The notes under the pieces are model-generated. The model saw nothing but the letters and a program-made list of their open reading frames with translations, searched no databases and had not been told where the DNA came from. The position numbers were made by a program, and so were the translations under genes. Of a stretch of DNA of 64,000 bases, positions 46,054 to 56,096 are shown in pieces. This DNA comes from an uncultured Gemmataceae bacterium. GTDB lineage: Bacteria; Planctomycetota; Planctomycetia; Gemmatales; Gemmataceae. Positions within the stretch are counted from its first letter, which is position 1, and the number at the start of each line of letters is the position of its first letter. The stretch is taken from the NCBI GenBank assembly GCA_937923405.1, contig CALDUY010000002.1, positions 124,001 to 188,000 on the forward strand. The letters are read 5' to 3'.

Positions 46054-47799
46054 CTAAAACTGCGACTCGTTCACGCTGATGGCACGATTGCGGGCAGTCG
46101 GTCCGAAGAAGATACTGCCGCGAACGCCGACGGTGAAGTCGAAACTCTGGCTGTTGTCGCCGCCTAACACGGGAATGCCGCAACCAGCGGAGAGCAGCAC
46201 GTTGGTGCCAAACCAGGCCGACATACCGAGCGTAACGTTCAACTCCTCGACGTCGCCAGTTCGAGCCAGCGAATAGTTCGGTCCAATCCGTGCGGTGCCG
46301 GAGCCGAACGTCGTGTTGTAATGGGCTTCCACGAAGCCCGCCAGACCGCGACAGAAGGCATACTCGGTATCGTTGCGATACAGCCAACAGCCGATCTGAC
46401 CGTCCACCTGAGACAAGGGAGCGTCGTAGATGCGTCCGACGCTGCGCAGCCGAGTGCCGTCGAAGTTCACGTCGACCGAGTTGCCCATCGGATCGAAGTC
46501 ACAGGCATACCACAGTTGCGCGAACCATTTGTCATTGGGAGTAATCAGAGCGGCAATGTACGGAGTGAGAATCAAGGCTTCGTTAGTTATTTTCATCAAC
46601 TCGGTGCCATTCTCCAGACGAAGAGCGATGTCTGCTCCCGTGGGCGCGCCCATGCCCAGACCGCCGGCCAGATGGAACCATTCGTAGCTGAGCAGGAGTA
46701 GTTTGAAGGTGACGTGCAGGTTGCCTAGGTTCGCTGCTTCGGACGTTGGCCCATCAGCGAAGATATTATTGTTGAAGGCCACCCCGAACGGAACGCGGAC
46801 TTCGACGGAAGCCAGTTGATCGAAGAAGGTCAACTCGACGCCGGGCGAGAAACGGTGTAGAGTCGACGTGTTTGGCCCCAGCTGGATGCCGTTGAAGAAA
46901 TTGTAATCGAGGATGACTCGGTCACGCGGCAGAGGGTTGTTATCGGTAGAGACTTTGGTTCGACCGATGACCCCTGACGAAGGCGAAGGAATCGTTGTGG
47001 CCGCTCGATTCACTAACTGAGCGTAGTCATAGAAGGTCGAGATGTTGGCCTGAGTCGCCGACACTGGAGCGGCACGGCTGAACTCGGGGCTGGAGACGTA
47101 AGTCAGTGTTCCGCCGGGGCCGAGCGTGGTTTGAGCAAACGCTAACGTGGCCGCCTGATCCTGAGCATTGGGCAACAACGGATAGACCAATCCTTGTGAG
47201 GTGGGCGTCAGTCCTCCGCTGGCGATGAACGGCGAAGTGATCGGCTGGCCGAAGGACGAAACAGGCACTCCGGCAGGCACGCTGAAGGTGGTTGTGCCGC
47301 CAATCGTGTTGATGTTGAAGTTCGCGGGTAAGCCAGTCAACGTACTGAAGAAGGTGCCGCCCAGGCGTGTGTTCTGCACGGTACTGAGGGTGAACAGGCG
47401 ATTGCCTCCCGTGGACAGATCGCCGAACATGTTCGGCGTGACCAGGGCGCGAGCATGGATGCGGCCTTCGGGGGCCGGGCCACCGTAGCTGCTCACTGGG
47501 ACCGGGCTGCTGTAACCGCTTACTGGGGCCGGACCAAGCGGCATGCCGGGCAACGGCGGTTCCATTGTAGTTGGTCCAACGACCAAACTGTTCGCAGGCA
47601 GCCCTGACAGCATCGGAGCCGAACCGCCCAACGTCGTTCCATTGGGAAGAACGGCTGCAGGCGGAACGACTCCATACGGACCCGGCACATTGCCCAAGTA
47701 AGGCGTCGACGGCGGCTGTCCGCTCGATTGAGCCGTCACGCTGCCGACTGAAACGGCGAGCGTCAGACCGACGCTTCTAAGAATCCCCTTCCACCGCAT
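46054..47799 (-). CDS. Outer-membrane beta-barrel-like protein with Pro/Gly-rich N-terminus
   Basis: 581 residues with a signal peptide (LRSVGLTLAVSVGSVTAQ). Residues about 25-110 are Pro/Gly/Ser-rich (GNVPGPYGVVPPAAV and similar), followed by strand-rich sequence. The last 290 residues show alternating amphipathic strands (HRFSPGVELTFFDQLASVEVRV, HVTFKLLLLSYEWFHLA, SFDFTVGVRGSIFFGP), and the protein ends in Phe, as barrel proteins often do. It resembles large secreted barrel proteins of planctomycetes; no specific function can be assigned. The ATG is preceded by no strong Shine-Dalgarno. Confidence 0.7.
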   Translation of the reverse strand: MRWKGILRSVGLTLAVSVGSVTAQSSGQPPSTPYLGNVPGPYGVVPPAAVLPNGTTLGGSAPMLSGLPANSLVVGPTTMEPPLPGMPLGPAPVSGYSSPVPVSSYGGPAPEGRIHARALVTPNMFGDLSTGGNRLFTLSTVQNTRLGGTFFSTLTGLPANFNINTIGGTTTFSVPAGVPVSSFGQPITSPFIASGGLTPTSQGLVYPLLPNAQDQAATLAFAQTTLGPGGTLTYVSSPEFSRAAPVSATQANISTFYDYAQLVNRAATTIPSPSSGVIGRTKVSTDNNPLPRDRVILDYNFFNGIQLGPNTSTLHRFSPGVELTFFDQLASVEVRVPFGVAFNNNIFADGPTSEAANLGNLHVTFKLLLLSYEWFHLAGGLGMGAPTGADIALRLENGTELMKITNEALILTPYIAALITPNDKWFAQLWYACDFDPMGNSVDVNFDGTRLRSVGRIYDAPLSQVDGQIGCWLYRNDTEYAFCRGLAGFVEAHYNTTFGSGTARIGPNYSLARTGDVEELNVTLGMSAWFGTNVLLSAGCGIPVLGGDNSQSFDFTVGVRGSIFFGPTARNRAISVNESQF

Positions 47800-48021
47800 C
47801 GCGCCACTCCTCCCTAATTGAGGGGCCAGTACCCCAACCTCCCTGGGCGCTTCTGGTATGCGCCAATTCTTCCGTTCTTCCCATCGGCAACGGTTTTCTT
47901 TGGCGCGAAGGAAATGTCTGTTGCTCTGGGTTGAACGGTTCGCCTTCTGTGCGGGTTGGTCCGCCTGAGGAATCTAGGAAAGCTGCGTGGGAGCGATGTC
48001 GCGGCGCAGAACTGGAACTCG

Positions 48022-49008
48022 CTAGTTGCCGCTCGATCGAAGCGGCGGAAAGGTTCTCGACATTTTGACGTCCACTTTGTCGTCGTCTTTGCGAACATAA
48101 CGTCCGCTGCTGCCGGGATAGCGCTTGAGAATCTCGAATCCCTTCTCAGGGCCGAGGATGGCAACAACTTTGGTCAGACTGTCAGCGCTGATTCCATCGC
48201 GTGCTACGACGGTGGCGCTCATACGACCAACCAGACCAATTCCCGTTCGCGGATCTACAATGTGGGAATAACGCTTGCCATCGATGACCACGAACTGCTC
48301 GGCATCGCCGGAAGTGGAGACGGCGGCATTGGCCAAGGTGAGATAACGCGGACCTTCTTTGGTGGCTTCCACAGCAGCGATGGCGACCATCCAGCCCTCT
48401 TTGCCGGGCGGAGGATCGCTCACCGTGATGTCGCCGCCTGCGGCTACCAGAGCGCTGCGAATCCCGTGCTTGCGAATCACCCGTAGCATTTCATCGGCGG
48501 CGTAGCCCTTGCCGATTCCGCCCAGGTCCAGGAGCATCCCTGGTTTCAGCAGTTGCACGGTTCGGTTGTTCTCGTCTAGGACCACGTTCTTCCAGCCAAC
48601 CAGCTCGCGGGCCGCGGCCAACTTCGCTGGAGCGGGCATACGTTGGGTCTTGCGCGCCTCACGCCATAGTCGAACGACAGGACCAACGGTTACGTCGAAG
48701 GCTCCGTCCGATTCGCGCGACAGTTCGCAGGCTCGTTTGAGGACGAAGAACAGTTCCTCGGATACCTTAACAGCAGGACCGCCTGCTTTGGCACAGAGGC
48801 GCATCAATTCGCTGGTCGAGTGGTAGTCGCTCATGATAGCATTCAATTGAGCGCACCGGGCGAAGGCGTCCTGAGCGGCTTTCTCGGCGACGGCCTTGTT
48901 CTGGGCATAGACCAGGACACGAAAGAGCGTTCCCATGTGCGGTTCTTCGAATGTGAACCGTTCCAGGGCTGCAGAGCAGGTAAAGAGAGCAAGCAAGGTT
49001 ACAAGCAT
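48022..49008 (-). CDS. apbE: FAD:protein FMN transferase
   Basis: 328 residues with an N-terminal hydrophobic stretch (LVTLLALFTCSAA) that suggests export. ApbE motifs are clear: MGTLFRVLVYA near the start, SDYHSTSELMRL, SDGAFDVTVGPVVRLW, LLDLGGIGKGYAADE, SALVAAGGDI and the metal-binding HIVDPRTG. It transfers FMN from FAD onto threonines of exported flavoproteins such as RnfG or NqrC; neither is in this window, so the target lies elsewhere. Divergent from the FGE-domain gene with a 50-bp gap. Confidence 0.93.
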   Translation of the reverse strand: MLVTLLALFTCSAALERFTFEEPHMGTLFRVLVYAQNKAVAEKAAQDAFARCAQLNAIMSDYHSTSELMRLCAKAGGPAVKVSEELFFVLKRACELSRESDGAFDVTVGPVVRLWREARKTQRMPAPAKLAAARELVGWKNVVLDENNRTVQLLKPGMLLDLGGIGKGYAADEMLRVIRKHGIRSALVAAGGDITVSDPPPGKEGWMVAIAAVEATKEGPRYLTLANAAVSTSGDAEQFVVIDGKRYSHIVDPRTGIGLVGRMSATVVARDGISADSLTKVVAILGPEKGFEILKRYPGSSGRYVRKDDDKVDVKMSRTFPPLRSSGN

Positions 49009-49058
49009 CGGCAGTCACTCGCGAAAGTCGGTGCGGGCAGTAGTGGAGCATACCATAG

Positions 49059-50093
49059 ATGCAGAGAGTCTTACAGCACTTGGTCGGTATCATTGCAATG
49101 GTGCTGATCCTAGCCACGAGTTTTCTCCGTCCCGCACAGGCCGACAAAGCGGTGACTTATCCGCTCGTCGAGAAACACAGTCACACCAGCTACACGGAGA
49201 CTATCCCAGGCACGAAGGTCAAGTTCGAGATGATTGCCGTGCCGGGCGGAACCTACATGCAGGGAAGCCCTGCAACGGAGAAAGGCCGCAACGCCGACGA
49301 GGGGCCACAACATCCCGTCACGGTCAAGGGATTCTGGATCGGCAAGTGCGAAGTGACTTGGGACGAATTTGATGCCTATTGGCGCGGTCGACCGGGGCAG
49401 AAGGAAGACAAAGAACCGGAGAACCCCAAGGATGCCGACGCGGTGACGCGGCCCACCCCGGCCTACGCGGATGAGACGTTTGGCTTGGGACGCGAAGGGA
49501 ATCCGCTGATTTGCATTTCCTGGCACACCTGCATGCAGTATTGCCGCTGGCTGTCGGTGAAGACCGGCAAGACCTACCGGTTGCCCACCGAGGCGGAGTG
49601 GGAATGGGCAGCCCGAGCCGGCACCAACACCGCCTATTTTTTCGGCGAGGATCCTAAAGATCTCGGAGAGTATGCCTGGTATTCGGAGAATTCCGAGGAT
49701 ACGCCACACCCAGTCGGCAAAAAGAAGCCCAATCCCTGGGGAATTCACGACATCTATGGCAATGTCGCCGAGTTCTGCCTCGATCTGTATGACAAGGATT
49801 ATTACAGCAAGTTCTCGCTCGATAAACCAACGCTACAGCCGGTGAACAAACCAGCCGGTCAACGCTGGTCGCATCCGACGCGAGGTGGAGGCTGGGACAG
49901 CCCCGCCGCCGGATGTCGTAGTGCCGCTCGTCGACCCAGCACTAAAGATTGGATCAATCTCGATCCGCAACGTCCGCAATCGATCTGGTGGCTCACTAGC
50001 GCGGAGTTTGTCGGCTTTCGCATTATGCGACCCATCGAGGAGCAGGAAAATCTCAAAGGATTCCGCTCTCTCGTCACTCGCGAAAGTAAATAG
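49059..50093 (+). CDS. Exported FGE-sulfatase-domain (SUMF1) protein
   Basis: 344 residues with a signal peptide (AMVLILATSFLRPAQA). The FGE-type fold is seen in order: IAVPGGTYMQGS, KGFWIGKCEVTWDEF, LPTEAEWEWAARAGT, GIHDIYGNVAEFCLDLY, RGGGWDSPAAGCRSAARR and GFRIM. It lacks an evident redox Cys pair of true formylglycine-generating enzymes beyond the conserved CR, so it may be a ligand-binding or modification relative. Many planctomycete paralogues accompany kinases or sulfatases. It is 51 bp ahead of the Tat oxidoreductase and is probably co-transcribed. Confidence 0.88.
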   Translation: MQRVLQHLVGIIAMVLILATSFLRPAQADKAVTYPLVEKHSHTSYTETIPGTKVKFEMIAVPGGTYMQGSPATEKGRNADEGPQHPVTVKGFWIGKCEVTWDEFDAYWRGRPGQKEDKEPENPKDADAVTRPTPAYADETFGLGREGNPLICISWHTCMQYCRWLSVKTGKTYRLPTEAEWEWAARAGTNTAYFFGEDPKDLGEYAWYSENSEDTPHPVGKKKPNPWGIHDIYGNVAEFCLDLYDKDYYSKFSLDKPTLQPVNKPAGQRWSHPTRGGGWDSPAAGCRSAARRPSTKDWINLDPQRPQSIWWLTSAEFVGFRIMRPIEEQENLKGFRSLVTRESK

Positions 50094-50144
50094 AATCATC
50101 CACATACTCGACTCGCCCCTGACCCCCCCACAAGGAGCCTCTCT

Positions 50145-51428
50145 ATGCAACACGCGCAAGACTCGAATCGCCGCGACTTTCTCAAGGTCTCCGCTACTGC
50201 CGCCCTGGCCGCGGGCACGCTGGCAACCGGAGTTCACGCCGCCGGCAGTGATGAAATCAAGGTCGGAGTCATCGGTTGTGGCGGTCGTGGCAGCGGCGCA
50301 GCCGAGAACGTCCTGCACGCGGCCAAGGGCGTTGCCGTCGTCGCCCTGGCCGACGCCTTCGCCGACCGCGCCAACGGACTGAAACGTCGGCTCGAATCAT
50401 TTGGTAAAGAGGATGGCAAATGTCGTGAACTGGGCAATCGCGTCGATCTGGGCGATCGGGTCTTCGTTGGTCTGGACGCCTACAAGAAAGTGATCGACTT
50501 GCCCGAGGTGAATTATCTTATTATGGCGACGCCTCCTGGGTTCCGCCCGCTGCATATTCAGGCCGCCGTCGCCGCACGCAAACACATCTTTACCGAAAAG
50601 CCTGTCGCCGTCGATGCCACCGGCGTTCGCAAAGTGCTACAAGCCTACGAGGATGCCAAGAAACAGAACCTCGGGATCGTGGCCGGCACTCAGCGCCGCC
50701 ATCAGGCTAGTTATTTAGAGACGATCAAGCGGATTCACGACGGTGAGATCGGCGAGATCATGGGCGGGCGCTGTGCCTGGAACCAAGGGATTCTCTGGAG
50801 CAATCCCCGTCGCAAGGGCTGGACCGATTTGGAATACCAGATGCGCAACTGGTACAACTTTGTCTGGCTGTGTGGTGATCACATCGTCGAACAGCACATC
50901 CACAATATTGACGTCATCAACTGGGCCATCAAGGCGCATCCCGTCAAGTGCGTTGGCATGGGCTTCCGCACTCGCACGAATCCCGACTTCGGACACATCT
51001 ACGACTTCTTCTCAGTCGATTTTGAGTATCCCAACGGCGTTCACGTCATTAGTCAGTGCCGTCAAATCAGCAACTGTGACAACGACGTATCCGAATTCGT
51101 GCGCGGTACCAAGGGTACCAGCCAGATCAACCAAGCGCAGATCAACGGCAAGCGAGTCGTCGGACGTCGCGGCACGGATCCGTATGTGCAAGAACACACC
51201 GATCTGATCGAGTCGATCCGCAAAGGCGAGCCGTTGAATGAACTCAAAGCGGTAGCCGAAAGCACGCTGACGGCCATCATGGGCCGTATGTCGGCGTACA
51301 CCGGTCAGCCGTTGACCTGGGACCGGGTCATGAATTCCAAGGAAGACTTGATGCCGCAAAAACTAGACTGGGACATGGTGTTGCCTGAACCGCCCGTCGC
51401 TGTCCCCGGCAAGACCAAGTTTGTCTAA
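50145..51428 (+). CDS. Tat-exported Gfo/Idh/MocA-family oxidoreductase
   Basis: 427 residues. The twin-arginine signal NRRDFLKVSATAALAAGTLA is followed by the dinucleotide motif VGVIGCGGRGSG (about 41-52) and FTEKPVAVDATGV (the EKP motif). The C-terminal domain includes WNQGILWSNPRRKG, IVEQHIHNIDVINW and a final EPPVAVPGKTKFV. It is a second exported oxidoreductase of this family in the window, distinct in sequence from that at 3977. It follows the FGE gene and precedes a large hairpin. Confidence 0.92.
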   Translation: MQHAQDSNRRDFLKVSATAALAAGTLATGVHAAGSDEIKVGVIGCGGRGSGAAENVLHAAKGVAVVALADAFADRANGLKRRLESFGKEDGKCRELGNRVDLGDRVFVGLDAYKKVIDLPEVNYLIMATPPGFRPLHIQAAVAARKHIFTEKPVAVDATGVRKVLQAYEDAKKQNLGIVAGTQRRHQASYLETIKRIHDGEIGEIMGGRCAWNQGILWSNPRRKGWTDLEYQMRNWYNFVWLCGDHIVEQHIHNIDVINWAIKAHPVKCVGMGFRTRTNPDFGHIYDFFSVDFEYPNGVHVISQCRQISNCDNDVSEFVRGTKGTSQINQAQINGKRVVGRRGTDPYVQEHTDLIESIRKGEPLNELKAVAESTLTAIMGRMSAYTGQPLTWDRVMNSKEDLMPQKLDWDMVLPEPPVAVPGKTKFV

Positions 51429-51431
51429 ACT

Positions 51432-51501
51432 TCGCTGATGCACTGGCGACGCTTCGCCGGAAGAGTTGCTCCGCCTCCGACGAAGCGTCGCGTTTCAGCG
51501 A
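51432..51501 (+). terminator. Large two-stage hairpin after the oxidoreductase gene
   Basis: TCGCTGA (51432-51438) pairs with TCAGCGA (51495-51501), and GCGACGCTTCG (51446-51456) with CGAAGCGTCGC (51481-51491). Starting 4 nt after the stop codon, it is probably a 3'-end hairpin, although there is no clear T-run. It separates the operon from the 1165-residue gene downstream. Confidence 0.5.
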
Positions 51502-51646
51502 TTGTACGGCCCGATTCCTCTCTCGTTACTCTCGTTTTTGCTTTCCCAGTCTAGAAAATCGATATATCCTAATTATCTTCACCTTGGAAAAGCCCTGACC
51601 AAAACCGGGGACTGGACTGGATTTCACCTGATCGATCGAGGCGAAC

Positions 51647-54600
51647 GTGAACCGACTCCTACGCTTGACCTCTGCGGCTGTTTTGGCAGTCGCGATGGTC
51701 TCTGTCACGCTTGGCTCTGCCGTGGGACAGGACAAGGCGAACTCGTATCCTATAGAAGAGATCGCCAATCTCGAAAGACAAATCGCCGAGTTACAACAGA
51801 AGCTAGAATCGCTGAAAAAGGCACCGGCCCCGGCTCCGAAGTCGTCTGCTCCGGTGCCGACGTTGCCGGTCGAGTGGACCAAGGCTTTCAGCTGGCGGAG
51901 CATTGGTCCAGCGTCGATGGGAGGTCGCATCTCCGCTCTCGCTGTCTTTCCGTCCGATCCGACGACGTTCTGGGTCGGCACTGCTTCAGGAGGACTGCTC
52001 AAAACCACCAACAACGGTGTAACCTTCAAGCATCAGTTCGACAAGGAAGCGACCGTATCGATCGGCGATGTGGCCGTGGCCCCCTCTGACAAGAACATCG
52101 TTTGGGTCGGTACTGGGGAGAACAATCCACGGAACTCGGTCTCCTATGGTGACGGCGTCTACAAGTCCACCGACGGCGGCGAAACCTGGACCAATATGGG
52201 GCTAAGGAAGACATTTCAGATCGGTCGTATCGTGATTCATCCGACCAATCCCGACATCGTTTATGTCGGCGCGCTAGGACGGCTCTACGGTCCCAACGAG
52301 GAGCGTGGCCTGTTCAAAACCACGGACGGCGGCAAAACTTGGAACAAGATCCACTACATCGACGATAAGACCGGCGTCATCGAACTGAAGATGCACCCAA
52401 AGGATCCGGATACGCTGTTATTCGCGACCTGGGAACGCCGCCGCGACGGCTTCGATAGCCATGCCGGAGCGATCGCGGCTGGCTCGGGGCTGTTTGGCGG
52501 AGGCGGTGAGGCCAATCCTCCCTTGCAAGATGGCTACGATGCCTACGATCCGATCAAAAAGTGGGGCAAGGGGGGCGGGATCTGGAAGACCACTGATGGC
52601 GGTAAGACGTTCAAGAAGTTAACTCAGGGGCTACCCACCTGCGAGACGGGGCGGATTGGATTGGACTACTGCGCCAAGGATCCCAACATCGTTTATGCCA
52701 TCATCGACACAGCTCGAATTGGCCAGGGCAACGTCCCGGCTTATCTCGGTGTGTCCAGCGAGGATGTCGAGAAGGACGGCGGAGCGCGGATTCGCTCGGT
52801 CACCTCGGGTGCGGCGGCGGAGGCTGCCGGTCTCAAGGTCGGCGACATCGTTACGTCCGTCGATGACAAGCCAATCAAGAAGGCCGATGATTTCAGCGCT
52901 GCCATTCAGACACGCAAGCCAGGCGATGTCCTGAACATCACGATCACGCGCGAGGGCAAGTCGATCTCTCTGAAAGCCACCTTGACCGAACCACCGGACA
53001 TGCAAGTTGGCCAACGGCGAACCCTGGATTTTCGCACCGAAGAAGGCAAGGGCGGTGTCCTCGTCAAGGGAGTCATGCCGGGTGGTTCTTCGCAACAAGC
53101 CGGACTGCAAATCGACGACCTCATCACAGCGGTCGACAAACAGAAGGTCACGCAGTTCAAGCAACTCGTCGACGCCTTCCGTGCTGCCAAGCCGGGCAAC
53201 AAGATCGTACTGACGGTGCAGCGTGGCCAGCAGACCAAAGAGTTGACGATTAACGTGCCCGAACGTGGCACACGCCAAACCCCGCCGCGACCCTACGCCT
53301 TCTTCTATGGCGGACAGCGAGAAAACGTGCAGGAGCGTCAAGGCCCTGACGGCCATGAGTACGGCGGGGTGTACAAGTCCACCGATGGTGGCGAGACCTG
53401 GACCCGTGTCAACAGTCTGAATCCTCGACCGATGTACTTCAGTCAGATACGCGTTGATCCTAACGATCCCCAGGTGGTCTACGTCCTGGGCATCCGCATG
53501 TATCGCTCGACGGATGGCGGCAAAACCTTCCGCACGGGCGTGGACTCCAAGACACATGACGACCAACACGCGCTGTGGATCGATCCGCGCGACAGTCGAC
53601 ACCTGCTCCTGGGTACCGACGGTGGCACCTATGTGAGTTATGACCGAGGGGAAAAGTGGGATTATCTGAATACCATGTCGATCGGTCAGTTCTACCACGT
53701 CTGCGTCGACTCGCGCAAGCCGTATCGCGTGTACGGCGGCATGCAAGACAACGGCTCCTGGGGCGGGCCGTCGATGGCTCTGGATGGCAACGGCCCAATC
53801 AACGCCGACTGGGTCATGGTTCAGGGGGGCGACGGCTTCGTCTGCCGCGTCGACCCCAGTGATCCGGACATCATCTACACCGAGTCGCAGGAAGGTCGAA
53901 TTAACCGCACCAACCTTAAGACAGGAGAGCAGGTCTTCATCACGCCTCGACCAGGACGAGGTCAGCCCCCCTATCGCTTCAACTGGAACACACCGATGAT
54001 CGTGTCCAGCCACAATCCCCAGGTCTTCTACTGCGCGGGCAACTACGTCTTCCGCTCGATCAAACGCGGAGCGGAGCCGAAACGCATCTCCCCAGAGATC
54101 GTCAAGACGGGACAGGCCAGCGCGACGGCGTTAGCGGAGTCTCCCCGCAATGCCGACGTCCTCTGGGTCGGCACAGACGATGGCAACCTGTGGGTGACGC
54201 GCGACGGCGGAGCTAATTGGGTCAACGTTGCTGACAAGGTCGGTCTGCCCAAACCCTACTGGGTCGCGACGATTGAGCCGTCCCGTGCCGTCGAGGGCCG
54301 CTGCTACGTCTGCTTCGATGCCCACCGCTCGGATAATGATGATCCATGGATCTACGTCACAGAAGATTTCGGCCAAACCTGGAAGTCGCTTCGCGGTAAT
54401 CTGCCAACTGGAACCTCTCGGGTACTCCGTGAGGATTTGTACAATCCAGAGGTGCTTTATCTGGGAACGGAGTTTGCCGTCTGGGCTTCGATCGATCGTG
54501 GCGCGACCTGGACCAAGATTAACAACAATCTACCTACGGTGGCGGTGCATGAACTAGCACAGCATCCGACGGCGGGTGAGATGGTGGCGGCCACGCACGG

Positions 54601-55144
54601 ACGCGGTTTGTGGATTCTCGATGTGTCGGCGTTGCGGCAACTGAAGCCAGCCCTGGCCAAGGCCGACGCCACCTTGTTTGTGCCCAACACCGCGACTCGT
54701 TGGCGTCGGGAGTTGCAGCGCGGCACGATGTATGGCCCTGGTCATCGAGAGTTCTTCGGCGAAAACCCCGCGCCTGGCGGCCACATCTACTATCTGCTGA
54801 CCAAGAAGGTAGCGAATCTGCGTTTGGAGGTGCAAGACTTCACCGGCAAGCGCCTTGCCTCGCTGACGGCCAAGAACGAACCGGGACTGCATCGCGTGAC
54901 CTGGAATCTGCGCGGTTCGGCCACCAGTGTCGGCTTTGATGCCCTCACGCCCACGGGATTTGTTAATGCCATGATGCGCGGACAGCAGTTCGCTCCACCG
55001 GGGCAGTATCGCATCGTTCTCGTCGCTGACAAGAAGGAACAAGTCGTCGGCTTGCGATTGGAGAACGACCCGACCTGGCCCGCTACGTTGCGAGTGGCAG
55101 AGCCTCCCGAGACGACCCGCGAAAATCGACGTCCGGAAGATTGA
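51647..55144 (+). CDS. Sortilin/VPS10-like BNR propeller with two inserted PDZ domains
   Basis: 1165 residues with a signal peptide (AVLAVAMVSVTLGSAVGQ) and a short coiled coil (IANLERQIAELQQKLESLKK). Repeated BNR/Asp-box motifs (GVYKSTDGGETWT, GLFKTTDGGKTWN, GIWKTTDGGKTFK) mark a large sortilin-type propeller. Between about residues 365 and 540 two PDZ domains are inserted (AAEAAGLKVGDIVTSVD and SQQAGLQIDDLITAVD), after which blades resume (GVYKSTDGGETWTRVNS). The C-terminal 120 residues form a separate beta domain. The protein is exported, probably in protein quality control or polymer binding; the role is unproven. A rho-independent terminator follows. Confidence 0.88.
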   Translation: MNRLLRLTSAAVLAVAMVSVTLGSAVGQDKANSYPIEEIANLERQIAELQQKLESLKKAPAPAPKSSAPVPTLPVEWTKAFSWRSIGPASMGGRISALAVFPSDPTTFWVGTASGGLLKTTNNGVTFKHQFDKEATVSIGDVAVAPSDKNIVWVGTGENNPRNSVSYGDGVYKSTDGGETWTNMGLRKTFQIGRIVIHPTNPDIVYVGALGRLYGPNEERGLFKTTDGGKTWNKIHYIDDKTGVIELKMHPKDPDTLLFATWERRRDGFDSHAGAIAAGSGLFGGGGEANPPLQDGYDAYDPIKKWGKGGGIWKTTDGGKTFKKLTQGLPTCETGRIGLDYCAKDPNIVYAIIDTARIGQGNVPAYLGVSSEDVEKDGGARIRSVTSGAAAEAAGLKVGDIVTSVDDKPIKKADDFSAAIQTRKPGDVLNITITREGKSISLKATLTEPPDMQVGQRRTLDFRTEEGKGGVLVKGVMPGGSSQQAGLQIDDLITAVDKQKVTQFKQLVDAFRAAKPGNKIVLTVQRGQQTKELTINVPERGTRQTPPRPYAFFYGGQRENVQERQGPDGHEYGGVYKSTDGGETWTRVNSLNPRPMYFSQIRVDPNDPQVVYVLGIRMYRSTDGGKTFRTGVDSKTHDDQHALWIDPRDSRHLLLGTDGGTYVSYDRGEKWDYLNTMSIGQFYHVCVDSRKPYRVYGGMQDNGSWGGPSMALDGNGPINADWVMVQGGDGFVCRVDPSDPDIIYTESQEGRINRTNLKTGEQVFITPRPGRGQPPYRFNWNTPMIVSSHNPQVFYCAGNYVFRSIKRGAEPKRISPEIVKTGQASATALAESPRNADVLWVGTDDGNLWVTRDGGANWVNVADKVGLPKPYWVATIEPSRAVEGRCYVCFDAHRSDNDDPWIYVTEDFGQTWKSLRGNLPTGTSRVLREDLYNPEVLYLGTEFAVWASIDRGATWTKINNNLPTVAVHELAQHPTAGEMVAATHGRGLWILDVSALRQLKPALAKADATLFVPNTATRWRRELQRGTMYGPGHREFFGENPAPGGHIYYLLTKKVANLRLEVQDFTGKRLASLTAKNEPGLHRVTWNLRGSATSVGFDALTPTGFVNAMMRGQQFAPPGQYRIVLVADKKEQVVGLRLENDPTWPATLRVAEPPETTRENRRPED

Positions 55145-55170
55145 GCGAGCAGTTGCTTGCGGCGAGATCA

Positions 55171-55207
55171 ACCGAGGGGAAGCATGGCCAGCGTCCCCTC
55201 GGTTTTT
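55171..55207 (+). terminator. Rho-independent terminator
   Basis: ACCGAGGGGA (55171-55180) pairs perfectly with TCCCCTCGGT (55194-55203), a 10-bp GC-rich stem, followed by a T-tract (55203-55207). It ends the sortilin-like gene 27 bp downstream of its stop. Confidence 0.88.
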
Positions 55208-55223
55208 CACTATTGTCGCTCGA

Positions 55224-56096
55224 TTAAGGTGCTTTCTTGTCGAGCAGATACTTGTCAAACCAGCGCATCATCGCAGGGTTGACGATTTCTTGCATCTGCT
55301 TAGGGCTGAAGCCGTGTGCTGCTCCTTCGATGGTGACTAACTCGCACGGCACGCCGACTTTTTCCAGAGCGGCGATCATGTTTTTGCCATGCTCGATCGG
55401 AACCAGCAGATCTTTGTCGCCATGAATTATGAGCGTGGGAGCTGACTTGGCCGTGGCCTTCAGGACTGGGGAGCACTCCGGTTCCAACTTGGCGTCGAAA
55501 TTCAACGGCGGACGCAAAGCGGGAATTTTCTTGACCTCCGCGGGAGGATCAGTCGTGAAGCCGCGCAGATCGCTCGGAGGAAACAAAGCGACGACGACCG
55601 CGACACGATTGGAGGTTCGCTGAATTTCCTCCTTCGCCGCGGGGTTTCCGTCATCTGCTGTGGTGCCGAGCATCAGCGACAGATGCCCGCCGGCACTGCC
55701 TCCCATCACGCCGATACGTTCCGGATCAACTCCCAGCGATTTGGCCTTCATGCGAATGAAGCGTAGTCCCAGGCGGACGTCAGCAATGGCGTCGGGCACG
55801 GTGTACTTCGGCGCGCTGCCGTGCCGCAGGATGAACAACGTGTATCCTTTGTCGAGGTACATCTTGCCGTTCTTCGCCCAGTTTTTCGGATCGGTCCAGA
55901 CGGAGTACCAGCCGCCGCTTTGCACTAGAACGATGCCGGCTCCATTTTGTTTCTCCGGACGGATGACGTCGAGGGTCAGAGCCATGCCATCTTTGCGCCC
56001 ATAGATCAGGTCGGCGTCGATGGTCGGCTCCGCCGCCACGCTCAGGGCAGGCCAACAGGTCAGCACCAATGTAACGACTGCGAAACGTGGAATCAT
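55224..56096 (-). CDS. Exported alpha/beta hydrolase (BD-FAE/esterase type)
   Basis: 290 residues with a signal peptide (FAVVTLVLTCWPALSVAA). Catalytic triad positions are visible: Ser in GGSAGGHLSL (about 130), Asp in HGDKDLLVP (about 225), His in GAAHGFSP (about 262). An early HGGG-equivalent (VQSGGWYSVW) forms the oxyanion region. Expected role: extracytoplasmic esterase on acylated sugars or small esters. Convergent with the sortilin-like gene. Confidence 0.88.
   Translation of the reverse strand: MIPRFAVVTLVLTCWPALSVAAEPTIDADLIYGRKDGMALTLDVIRPEKQNGAGIVLVQSGGWYSVWTDPKNWAKNGKMYLDKGYTLFILRHGSAPKYTVPDAIADVRLGLRFIRMKAKSLGVDPERIGVMGGSAGGHLSLMLGTTADDGNPAAKEEIQRTSNRVAVVVALFPPSDLRGFTTDPPAEVKKIPALRPPLNFDAKLEPECSPVLKATAKSAPTLIIHGDKDLLVPIEHGKNMIAALEKVGVPCELVTIEGAAHGFSPKQMQEIVNPAMMRWFDKYLLDKKAP

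Noticed and set aside
52631-54013. 460-residue antisense open frame on the minus strand
   Set aside because: It lies wholly inside the sortilin-like gene, has no family motif or ribosome-binding site, and mirrors the codon periodicity of the real gene.
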